64,000 nucleotides of DNA from Alkalihalobacterium sp048323755. Lineage in GTDB: Bacteria; Bacillota; Bacilli; Bacillales; Bacillaceae_F. The position numbers were made by a program, and so were the translations under genes. The DNA lies in NCBI RefSeq assembly GCF_048323755.1, contig NZ_JBLWFS010000004.1:1-64000 (forward strand), written 5' to 3'. Position 1 is the first letter of the stretch; each line of letters opens with the position of its first letter. The notes beneath the pieces are model-generated. The model saw only the letters and a program-made list of their open reading frames with translations, made no database searches and had not been told where the DNA came from. This document shows positions 15,547 through 23,056 of this stretch, one piece after another.

Positions 15547-16289
15547 CACCTTTCCTTTATTATTCATAAATAAATTAATTCCTTTTCCTTTTTCTAACTA
15601 TTATTAGCATATCATGTCGAAATAGTCTATATATGTGATCATTTTTTTGAAGCAATTTCCAAGTAAAGACCACAAGAGGACATTAATAAGTATATGTACT
15701 ATATATGTATTAGCTATTAAAGGAAATGGTGAAAGGGGTTACAGTTTAAATTTATGTAAATTCGACACAAATTATGAAAAAAGGAAAAATAAAAATATAA
15801 AGTTAATACATAAATTATGTTAATAAAACACTTTTTTTTGTACAGGAGCACTTTGGATGAAACAGAAAGATAATGGTTAGATAGAGAGCAGATTTTTTCA
15901 TTGATCATGTAAGAAATAATTTCAATATATCATTAGTGTTTATAGGTATAAAGTCTCAATGGATATAAATCGTTTAAAAATTTTAACTTTTCATACAAAA
16001 CTATTGAAAATAACTAAAACATAACCGATAGTAGAATAAATGAAGCGAAATTAAAGGAATAAGGAGGTAAGTTAAGTTTTTTCATGGATATATAGGAGGT
16101 TGCTTAAACTAAGTGTTAATCATCTGTAACTCTCTATTAGGTATAATGACTTGTGTTTATAGTCACGAAAAAATAACTAACATTCTTGAAATCGCTTCAT
16201 TTTCGAGGCGCTGATCAGTATTAGGGAATCATAACTAATGAGTTACAGCGCAAAAGAGAGATTATATAGAAATGGGTGGGGGGAATATC
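15547..16289. other. Long AT-rich intergenic region upstream of the chemoreceptor gene
   Basis: I see no convincing gene here. TATAAT at 16142-16147 could be a -10 for the chemoreceptor, but no good -35 fits. Two AGGAGGT ribosome-like sites (16062-16068 and 16094-16100) are followed by frames of only a few codons. Small frames around 15635-15823 have no ribosome site. Confidence 0.5.
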
Positions 16290-18260
16290 ATGAAAAGTTT
16301 AAAAATGAAATTATTATTCGTCATGCTACCAATCGTTGCAGTTGCATTAATTGTCGTAGCCTACATCAATCAGGATAAGGCGAAAGATTTTTTAGAAGTT
16401 GAATTTACTGAAAAATCAGAGATTAGTTTAGAAAACGCGCAACGATACATTAACCATTACTTTGAACAGCGTATTAGACAAGTTGAAGTAATGGCTAACA
16501 CGGAGACATTAAAGTCTAATGACAGGGAAGATATTGTGAACTATATTATTTCAGAGTTTAATCGAACCAGTGATTATGAAATGATATTATATTCAGACCT
16601 GAAAGGAAATGCAATTTCACAAGGTCGAACGGAAGCTGACGTATCAAATCGTGATTATTTTATTCAAGTATTGGAAACCAATGAAACTGCTGTTTCAGAG
16701 CCAATCGTATCAAGGGCAAGTGGTGAACAAGTAGTAGCCATTGCAGTTCCTGTTCATAATGGTCAAAAAAATATTGGCGTAATTATAGCAACAATCCCAA
16801 TCGGAGAAATTGTGCAATTAGTATCAGAATTACAAATAGGTGAAAAGGGGTATGCGTTTCTTGTTAACCACTTAGGAACAATCATCGCTCATCCTAATCA
16901 AGACTATATTGGGGAAGTAAATTTATTAGAAACAGACAATGAACAATTAGCTAGTATTGTTTCATCCACATTGCGAGGTGAAACTGGAGCGGATCAGTTT
17001 GTAGATAATGGGCTGGATAGTTTTGCCTACTATACTTTAATTCCAGCTACACAAATGGGTTTAATCATTTCCGCCCCGGTCGAAGAAATTACAAGTAATC
17101 TATCTTATTTAGCTATGTTATCTTTTGTGACTACAGCAGTCGTACTAGGCTTTACGTTTATCATTATTATTATCTTTGCAAGAAAGTTAGTCACACCTAT
17201 TCAGAGACTAAGTGAACTAACAACAAAGGTTGCACAAGGAGATTTAACGATTGCTTCAGAATATGAGTCAAATGATGAGGTTGGTACTCTCGGCTCCAAC
17301 TTTAATGCCATGATCAAAAAAATCCAGGAATTATTATTAAGAATTGAAAAAGTATCTACAACAGTAAAGACGTCATCAGATGTAATGCTTATTTCAAGTG
17401 AAGAAACGAAAAGTTCAGCCGAACAAGTGGCAGTAACGATTAATGAATTAGCATCTGGTACGACAGATATTGCAGATTCAGTTACGAACACTACAGATCG
17501 AATGAATACGATGCTAAATACGGTTAATAAAATTGCATGCTATACGGATGATGTCATTGCAACATCGTCTCAAAGTAAAGATGTTGCTTTTAAAGGACAG
17601 GGATCAGCAGAAGCTGCGATTGTCAGTATGAATGATATTCATCAATCAGTAGATCAAGCAAAAATGATCATTAGAAAACTCGATCAACAATCTAGAGAGA
17701 TTGGTAATATTATTGAAATAATTACAAACATTGCGGAACAAACGAACTTATTAGCGCTCAATGCCTCCATTGAAGCAGCTAGAGCTGGTGAACAAGGTAA
17801 AGGATTTGCGGTAGTTGCCAATGAAGTAAGAAAACTCGCAAAGGAAACAAATGAGTCTGCAACAAAAATTGCAACGTTAATTCATGAAACTCAAGAAGAA
17901 AGCTCCCGTGCGGTTCAAGCGATTGAAGGTGGATCTAATGTCGTACAAGACGGCAAGAAAACAGTACAAGAAGCCGGTGATGCATTTCGAGAGATCGCGA
18001 CCTATGTTGAGAGTGTATTATCTAAAAACACACAAATTCACGATGCTGTTCAACAATTAACAACGATTGGCCAAGAAATTGGACAAGATATGGAAAGCAT
18101 ATCTGCTGTTACCGAGCAAGCTTCAGCAGGTGCAGAGGAAGTAAGTGCCACGAGTTACGAGCAAGCGGAATCAGCAAGAAAGATTGCAGTGGATGCACAA
18201 AGCTTAGCTAATCTAGCAGAGGAGTTACAAGATTTAATGAAACAGTTTAAAATCAATTAA
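16290..18260 (+). CDS. Methyl-accepting chemotaxis protein with dCache sensor
   Basis: This 656-residue transmembrane receptor has an N-terminal helix (about 7-25), a large extracellular double-Cache domain (about 35-270, with SNRDYFIQVLE and SEPIVSRASGEQVVAIAVPV), and a second helix (about 275-300). A HAMP domain and a long MA signalling coiled coil follow, with the conserved hairpin tip EQTNLLALNASIEAARAGEQ. It should bind a small extracellular ligand and control CheA; the ligand is not deducible. ATG 16290 follows GGGGGGA; an upstream ATG at 16272 has no site. It is monocistronic with its own terminator. Confidence 0.93.
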   Translation: MKSLKMKLLFVMLPIVAVALIVVAYINQDKAKDFLEVEFTEKSEISLENAQRYINHYFEQRIRQVEVMANTETLKSNDREDIVNYIISEFNRTSDYEMILYSDLKGNAISQGRTEADVSNRDYFIQVLETNETAVSEPIVSRASGEQVVAIAVPVHNGQKNIGVIIATIPIGEIVQLVSELQIGEKGYAFLVNHLGTIIAHPNQDYIGEVNLLETDNEQLASIVSSTLRGETGADQFVDNGLDSFAYYTLIPATQMGLIISAPVEEITSNLSYLAMLSFVTTAVVLGFTFIIIIIFARKLVTPIQRLSELTTKVAQGDLTIASEYESNDEVGTLGSNFNAMIKKIQELLLRIEKVSTTVKTSSDVMLISSEETKSSAEQVAVTINELASGTTDIADSVTNTTDRMNTMLNTVNKIACYTDDVIATSSQSKDVAFKGQGSAEAAIVSMNDIHQSVDQAKMIIRKLDQQSREIGNIIEIITNIAEQTNLLALNASIEAARAGEQGKGFAVVANEVRKLAKETNESATKIATLIHETQEESSRAVQAIEGGSNVVQDGKKTVQEAGDAFREIATYVESVLSKNTQIHDAVQQLTTIGQEIGQDMESISAVTEQASAGAEEVSATSYEQAESARKIAVDAQSLANLAEELQDLMKQFKIN

Positions 18261-18313
18261 TAGGTTATATGCAAGTAAAACACCCGAACATGAATAGATA
18301 CAAAAAATAGATT

Positions 18314-18348
18314 AAGATTTCCCGAAGATTTTTCGGGGAATCTTTTTT
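18314..18348 (+). terminator. Terminator of the chemoreceptor gene
   Basis: GATTTCCCGAA pairs with TTCGGGGAATC over a short loop, followed by TTTTTT. Confidence 0.9.
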
Positions 18349-18354
18349 CTATGT

Positions 18355-18490
18355 CGACTATAAAATAGACTGTCTTCGAAAACTTTGTTATTTTATTTTC
18401 AAAAGCTTCACGCATAGCGTGAAGAGCCAAGCATTCGCTTGACTTACGGTCCAAAAGCACGGAGCAACAATCTTTGTAAAAAGAGACATT
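18355..18490. repeat. Dispersed palindromic repeat family A, copy 2
   Basis: The outer segments (GACTGTCTTCGAAAACTTTGT at one end, AACAATCTTTGTAAAAAGAGAC at the other) are imperfect inverted repeats. They enclose AAAAGCTTCACGC-ATA-GCGTGAAG and TTACGGTCCAAAAGC. The same blocks in the same order occur at 45350-45470. No coding sequence lies inside. Confidence 0.75.
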
Positions 18491-18669
18491 AAATAAAAAA
18501 AATTTAATGCAAAATGAGTGAAAACAAAAAACAATGTTAACTAATAATTGCTTAGTAGTTTATAAATATTAAAATTTCGTGTACCTAACTTGATCATAAA
18601 ACGAATCGTTAACTATATAACTATTGCTTGTTAACAATAGTGAGTTAAAGACTAGTTTCAAACAATACC
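18491..18669. other. Intergenic AT-rich region before the carboxylase operon
   Basis: No open frame with a ribosome site is present. The region separates repeat family A from the accC promoter and shows only weak A/T runs. Confidence 0.4.
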
Positions 18670-18698
18670 TTGACAATTCTCGTTAATTTTCATAAAAT
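18670..18698 (+). promoter_or_regulatory. SigA promoter of the propionyl-CoA carboxylase/mutase operon
   Basis: TTGACA (18670-18675) and TAAAAT (18693-18698) are exactly 17 bases apart. The expected start point near 18705 abuts a palindromic operator. Confidence 0.82.
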
Positions 18699-18708
18699 TC
18701 AGGTATAC

Positions 18709-18726
18709 AGACTGACTAGTCGGTCT
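18709..18726 (+). promoter_or_regulatory. Palindromic operator, probably for the TetR regulator at 20154
   Basis: AGACTGACT-AGTCGGTCT is an 18-base palindrome with a single mismatch. It lies right at the predicted transcription start, a position where a TetR-family repressor would block initiation. The operon encodes such a regulator. Confidence 0.7.
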
Positions 18727-18768
18727 TGATAAAAAAGAAGGCTGTATAAGCGGAAAAAGGGTGAGAGA

Positions 18769-20109
18769 ATGTTTAAAAAGGTATTGATTGCCAACCGAGG
18801 AGAGATCGCTGTCCGAGTTATCCGTGCTTGTAGAGAATTAGGTATAGAGACAGTAGCTGTTTATTCAGAAGCAGACAAAGAAGCATTACATGTTCACTTA
18901 GCAGATGAAGCATATTGCATTGGACCACACCTTTCAAGTAAGAGTTACTTAAATATGATTAATATATTAAGTGTTGCAGTGAGTACTGGAGCAGATGCTA
19001 TCCACCCAGGCTACGGGTTTTTAGCTGAAAATGCAGATTTTGCTGAGAAATGTGCGGAGCATAATATTACATTTATCGGTCCTTCACCAGAAGCGATCAA
19101 TAAAATGGGAGCAAAAGCAGTTGCTCGTGATACGATGCAAGCAGCAGGTGTTCCAATCGTACCTGGTACGGATGGAATTATTGAGGATATTGAAGATGCA
19201 CTCGTTACTGCTAGAGATATCGGCTTCCCTGTTATGGTTAAAGCAACAGCAGGCGGTGGTGGTAAAGGAATGCGTGTAGCTCAGACTGAGGCTGATTTAA
19301 AAAAGGCAATTTCAATGGCTCAGCAAGAAGCTGAAACCGCTTTCGGTAACCCTGGTGTTTATTTAGAAAAATTTGTTGAAGAACCGCGCCACGTTGAAAT
19401 TCAAATTATTGGTGATAGTTTCGGAAATGTTGTCCATCTAGGAGAGAGAGATTGCTCTATTCAACGTCGACACCAAAAATTAATTGAAGAAGCACCATCA
19501 CCAGCACTTGATGAAGAACTACGCACAAAAATGGGTGAGGCCGCTTTAAAAGCAGCTCAAGCTGTTAGTTACTGCGGAGCTGGTACGGTAGAATTTTTAT
19601 TAGATAAACATAAAAACTTTTATTTCATGGAAATGAATACTCGTATTCAAGTTGAACATCCTGTATCTGAATTAGTAACAGGGGTAGACTTAATAAAGGA
19701 ACAAATATTAGTAGCGAGTGGTGTTAAACTTTCATTTACTCAAGAAGACATCCAAATTGATGGATGGTCAATTGAATGTCGTATTAATGCGGAAAATCCA
19801 GATAAAAACTTTATGCCATCACCAGGAAAGATTGAGATGTATTTACCACCAGGTGGATTAGGCGTTCGAGTTGATAGTGCTGTATATCCGGGCTATACGA
19901 TTACACCATTCTATGATTCAATGATTGCAAAGTTAATCGTTCATGGTAGAGATCGTGAAGAAGCTATTGCGAGAATGAAACGAGCACTTAATGAATTCGT
20001 TATAGATGGTGTTGAAACGACGATACCGTTCCACCTTCGACTTTTAGAACACCCAGACTTTATTTCTGGTAACTTTGATACAAAGTTCTTAGAAAAAAAT
20101 AAAGTTTAA
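18769..20109 (+). CDS. accC: Biotin carboxylase subunit of acyl-CoA (propionyl-CoA) carboxylase
   Basis: This 446-residue ATP-grasp enzyme carboxylates biotin on the carrier protein. It opens with KVLIANRGEIAVRVIRACRELG, has the ATP-grasp glycine-rich loop KATAGGGGKGMRV (about 159-171), the RDCSIQRRHQKLIEEAPSP block (about 228-246) and MNTRIQVEHPVSE (about 288-300). The sequence is AccC-like, but its partners (biotin carrier, carboxyltransferase of the Pcc type, methylmalonyl-CoA mutase) indicate propionyl-CoA or a similar acyl-CoA as substrate. ATG 18769 follows GGGTGAGAG. It heads the operon behind a strong promoter and operator. Confidence 0.9.
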   Translation: MFKKVLIANRGEIAVRVIRACRELGIETVAVYSEADKEALHVHLADEAYCIGPHLSSKSYLNMINILSVAVSTGADAIHPGYGFLAENADFAEKCAEHNITFIGPSPEAINKMGAKAVARDTMQAAGVPIVPGTDGIIEDIEDALVTARDIGFPVMVKATAGGGGKGMRVAQTEADLKKAISMAQQEAETAFGNPGVYLEKFVEEPRHVEIQIIGDSFGNVVHLGERDCSIQRRHQKLIEEAPSPALDEELRTKMGEAALKAAQAVSYCGAGTVEFLLDKHKNFYFMEMNTRIQVEHPVSELVTGVDLIKEQILVASGVKLSFTQEDIQIDGWSIECRINAENPDKNFMPSPGKIEMYLPPGGLGVRVDSAVYPGYTITPFYDSMIAKLIVHGRDREEAIARMKRALNEFVIDGVETTIPFHLRLLEHPDFISGNFDTKFLEKNKV

Positions 20110-20153
20110 TATTGGTTTCTAAGTCGACCGTCAGAAATGGTAGGTGAATAGTA

Positions 20154-20783
20154 ATGACACAATCAACTAAGGAGCGAATAACTGAAGCAGCGCTTCATTT
20201 ATTTGAGGAAAATGGATTTCATGCAGTTACAGTTGATAAAATTGCAAAAGCGAGTGGTACTTCAAAGGGTGGTTTCTATCACAATTTTAAATCAAAAGAC
20301 GAATTACTCTATACCATCCATGATTCATTTATCACGTATGTATTAGACAAAGCGGAAGAAGCCTACCAAACCTTTAATACTCCAGCTGAAATTTTATATG
20401 AAACTGTTAAATCGTTTGTGATGATGTTTGATATGTACAGGCCACACGTTACGGTTTTTTATCAAGAAAGCTTATATTTAGCACCAGATTACTTTCAATC
20501 AATAAAACAAAAACGTGATCGTTATAAAGAAATGATGTTCACAGTTGTACAAGAAGGTATAGACAAAGGGGAGTTTCGTCCAGAGCTTCCGGTACCAATT
20601 ACATCGATGGGGATTTTCGGAATGATTAACTGGACCTATAAATGGTATAAATCAAATGGACGATATTCAATAGAAGAAATAGCTTCCATTTATGCAGATT
20701 TTGTTATGCATTCAATACTTACAAAAGAAGCGCTTGAGAAACAAGAATATCAACGCTTTTTCTTAAAAAATCAATCAAACTAA
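20154..20783 (+). CDS. TetR/AcrR-family regulator inside the carboxylase operon
   Basis: This 209-residue regulator has a TetR helix-turn-helix at about 8-52 (RITEAALHLFEENGFHAVTVDKIA and KASGTSKGGFYHNFKSKDELL), followed by an all-helical ligand-binding domain. It is encoded between accC and accB, a location typical of autoregulated repressors of fatty acid or propionate catabolism such as FadR-like proteins. The palindrome at 18709 is the obvious candidate target. An acyl-CoA effector is inference from context. Confidence 0.88.
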   Translation: MTQSTKERITEAALHLFEENGFHAVTVDKIAKASGTSKGGFYHNFKSKDELLYTIHDSFITYVLDKAEEAYQTFNTPAEILYETVKSFVMMFDMYRPHVTVFYQESLYLAPDYFQSIKQKRDRYKEMMFTVVQEGIDKGEFRPELPVPITSMGIFGMINWTYKWYKSNGRYSIEEIASIYADFVMHSILTKEALEKQEYQRFFLKNQSN

Positions 20784-20800
20784 ACTAAGGAGTGTTTTAC

Positions 20801-21304
20801 ATGTTTAAAATTACTGATCTTAAAGAACTTATCCGTGCGGTTGACAAATCTACTATTACAGAACTAACAATTAAAGGTGAAGGAAAACAAGAAGTTACGA
20901 TTAAACGTGGTACGACAACAGAATTCGTAGCACCTGCTGAAACAGCAGCACCAGTAGCAGCACCAGCACCAACGCCTGCACCAGCAGCGGCACCAGCGCC
21001 AGCAGCACCAGTTCAAGAAGAAAAACAACCAGAAGCAGCTGTGCCAGTTGTAGAAGACGCAAACCTTCATAAGATTACTTCACCAATGGTAGGAACATTC
21101 TATTCTGCTCCATCACCTGACTCTGACCCATATGTAAAAGCTGGTGATAAAGTAACACAAGAAAGTGTTGTTTGTATCGTTGAAGCAATGAAGTTAATGA
21201 ACGAACTAGAAGCAGAAGTTAATGGTGAAATTGTTGAAGTTTTAGTAGAGAACGGCCAATTAGTTGAATACGGTCAACCTTTATTCCTCGTTAAACTTGC
21301 GTAA
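20801..21304 (+). CDS. accB: Biotin carboxyl carrier protein subunit
   Basis: This 167-residue protein carries the biotin that shuttles CO2 between the AccC-like and carboxyltransferase subunits. The C-terminal biotinyl domain has the motif EAMKLMNE with the biotinylated Lys131. An alanine/proline-rich linker (about 45-80, AAPAPTPAPAAAPAPAAP) joins it to an N-terminal AccB-like helix. ATG 20801 follows AAGGAG; an upstream in-frame start at 20792 is less likely. Its place in this operon suggests it serves the acyl-CoA carboxylase here rather than the housekeeping acetyl-CoA enzyme. Confidence 0.9.
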   Translation: MFKITDLKELIRAVDKSTITELTIKGEGKQEVTIKRGTTTEFVAPAETAAPVAAPAPTPAPAAAPAPAAPVQEEKQPEAAVPVVEDANLHKITSPMVGTFYSAPSPDSDPYVKAGDKVTQESVVCIVEAMKLMNELEAEVNGEIVEVLVENGQLVEYGQPLFLVKLA

Positions 21305-21344
21305 TAGCAGTACTTAAATACCGATCAGAATGGAGGAATAGACG

Positions 21345-22895
21345 ATGGATATGTTTGATAAACTCGATATTATGGAAGAACGCCGCGAAAAGGTTAAACT
21401 TGGTGGTGGTGAAAATCGAATAGAAGCCCAACACGCAAAAGGTAAATTAACGGCTCGTGAGCGTATCGAACTTCTTCTTGATGAGGATACATTTGTAGAA
21501 ATTAATCCTTTTACTGAAACAAGAAGTGCTGAATTTGGTATGACCGAAGCACCTGGTGAAGGTGTTGTAACGGGGTACGGAAAAGTAGATGGTCGCCTCG
21601 TTTTCTTATTTGCCCAAGACTTTACAGTGTTTGGCGGAGCATTAGGGGAAATGCATGCTCAAAAAATCGCAAAAGTTATGGATTTAGCCGCTGAAAACGG
21701 TGCGCCGTTTATCGGTTTAAATGACTCAGGTGGGGCTCGTATTCAGGAAGGTGTACTTTCACTGGACGGATATGGACATATCTTCTACCGAAACTCTATT
21801 TATTCTGGAGTTATTCCACAAATCTCAGTCATTATGGGACCTTGTGCAGGTGGAGCTGTGTATTCTCCTGCGATCACGGACTTTGTGTTCATGGTAGAAA
21901 AAACAAGTCAAATGTTTATTACAGGTCCAAAAGTTATTGAGAGTGTAACAGGAGCTAAAATTAATGCGGAAGATTTAGGGGGAGCTCGTGTTCATTCCTC
22001 AGTAAGTGGTAATGCTCACTTCACTGCAGCTTCTGAAGAGGAAGTTTTACAAGAAGTTCGTAAGTTAATTAGTTATTTACCACCAAATAACGAACAAAAA
22101 CCACCAGTAGTAGAGCCAAAAGAGAAGAAGGCTATAAATGAGCGTATCGATGAATTACTTGAAGTTGTTCCTGTTGATGGGACAAAGGTTTACGATGTTC
22201 GTAAGGTTCTCACTTTAATTCTTGATGATGGTGAGTTTATGGAAGTCCAGCCTAAGTTTGCGAAGAATATCGTAAATGGTTTTGGCCGTATTAACGGTGA
22301 AACAGTAGGTATTGTAGCAAACAATCCAAAAATGATGGCTGGTGGACTTGACATCGACTCTTCGGATAAATGTTCACGCTTCATTCGTTTCTGTGATTGC
22401 TTTAATATTCCGATCATTACGTTTGAAGATGTTAGTGGATTTATTCCAGGTGTACAACAAGAACACGGCGGAATTATTCGTCACGGTGCAAAAATCTTAT
22501 ACGCCTATTCCGAAGCAACAGTGCCAAAGATTACAGTCATTCTTCGTAAAGCTTTTGGTGGTGCGTATGTTGCACTGAACAGTAAAGCGATTGGAGCCGA
22601 TCTAGTATTTGCTTGGCCGAATGCTGAAATTGCGGTAATGGGTCCAGAAGGTGCAGCAAATATTATTTTCTCGAAAGAAATTCGTGAAAGTGATGATCCA
22701 GAAGCAACGAGAGCAGCAAAAATTCAAGAGTACCGTGAGCGTTTTGCGAATCCGTATGTTGCAGCGGCAAACGGAATTGTCGATGATGTTATCGACCCAC
22801 GTGATACGAGAAAGAGCTTAGCAAGTGCATTAGATATGCTTAAAAATAAAAAGAAATCATTACCGAAGAAAAAACATGGAAACATCCCGCTATAA
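21345..22895 (+). CDS. pccB: Acyl-CoA (propionyl-CoA) carboxylase carboxyltransferase beta subunit
   Basis: This 516-residue protein is a full-length carboxyltransferase of the PccB/MmdA family with two crotonase-like halves. The N-terminal half has LLLDEDTFVEINPF, GVVTGYG and GLNDSGGARIQEGV, with MGPCAGGAVYSPA as the first oxyanion loop. The second half has DVSGFIPGVQQEHGGIIRHGAK and LRKAFGGAYVALNSK. It transfers CO2 from biotin to propionyl-CoA to give (S)-methylmalonyl-CoA. ATG 21345 follows GGAGGAAT. The methylmalonyl-CoA mutase genes directly downstream support the substrate. Confidence 0.9.
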   Translation: MDMFDKLDIMEERREKVKLGGGENRIEAQHAKGKLTARERIELLLDEDTFVEINPFTETRSAEFGMTEAPGEGVVTGYGKVDGRLVFLFAQDFTVFGGALGEMHAQKIAKVMDLAAENGAPFIGLNDSGGARIQEGVLSLDGYGHIFYRNSIYSGVIPQISVIMGPCAGGAVYSPAITDFVFMVEKTSQMFITGPKVIESVTGAKINAEDLGGARVHSSVSGNAHFTAASEEEVLQEVRKLISYLPPNNEQKPPVVEPKEKKAINERIDELLEVVPVDGTKVYDVRKVLTLILDDGEFMEVQPKFAKNIVNGFGRINGETVGIVANNPKMMAGGLDIDSSDKCSRFIRFCDCFNIPIITFEDVSGFIPGVQQEHGGIIRHGAKILYAYSEATVPKITVILRKAFGGAYVALNSKAIGADLVFAWPNAEIAVMGPEGAANIIFSKEIRESDDPEATRAAKIQEYRERFANPYVAAANGIVDDVIDPRDTRKSLASALDMLKNKKKSLPKKKHGNIPL

Positions 22896-22963
22896 AAAAA
22901 GAGTGCGGGCAGGAGAGGGACCTAAAGTAGTTTATATATAATAGATAGAACACGTGGAGAGAG

Positions 22964-23003
22964 CCGACTCGGTCGGACGGAGTAAATCGTATGATAGTAT
23001 CAT
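22964..23003 (+). promoter_or_regulatory. Two small palindromes upstream of mutA
   Basis: CCGAC-TCG-GTCGG (22964-22976) and ATGATA-G-TATCAT (22991-23003) lie between the carboxyltransferase and mutA, downstream of a TATATAATAG -10-like sequence near 22936. They could mark a second promoter with operators. The first is only loosely like the accC operator. Confidence 0.35.
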
Positions 23004-23019
23004 AATAAGAAGGGAGAGA

Positions 23020-23049
23020 GCGGTAAGTATTCTTTGGAGTGCTTACCGC
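23020..23049 (+). promoter_or_regulatory. Hairpin over the mutA translation start region
   Basis: GCGGTAAG (23020-23027) pairs perfectly with CTTACCGC (23042-23049). The 14-base loop contains TTGGAGTG, the only ribosome-like sequence near the start of mutA, so translation initiation may be controlled by this fold. Confidence 0.5.
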
Positions 23050-23056
23050 AACTATT

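Noticed and set aside
15635..15823. 62-codon frame in the AT-rich gap
   Set aside because: No ribosome site and a low-complexity Lys/Ile composition.
16062..16100. Small genes after two AGGAGGT sites
   Set aside because: The following frames stop after three to ten codons or lack a start at proper spacing.
20864..21070. Cys/Trp-rich minus-strand open frame
   Set aside because: It is the shadow of the alanine/proline-rich linker of the biotin carrier gene and has no ribosome site.
22964..22976. Second TetR operator identical to the one at accC
   Set aside because: The arms CCGAC/GTCGG have different spacing and sequence from AGACTGACT/AGTCGGTCT; only a loose resemblance.
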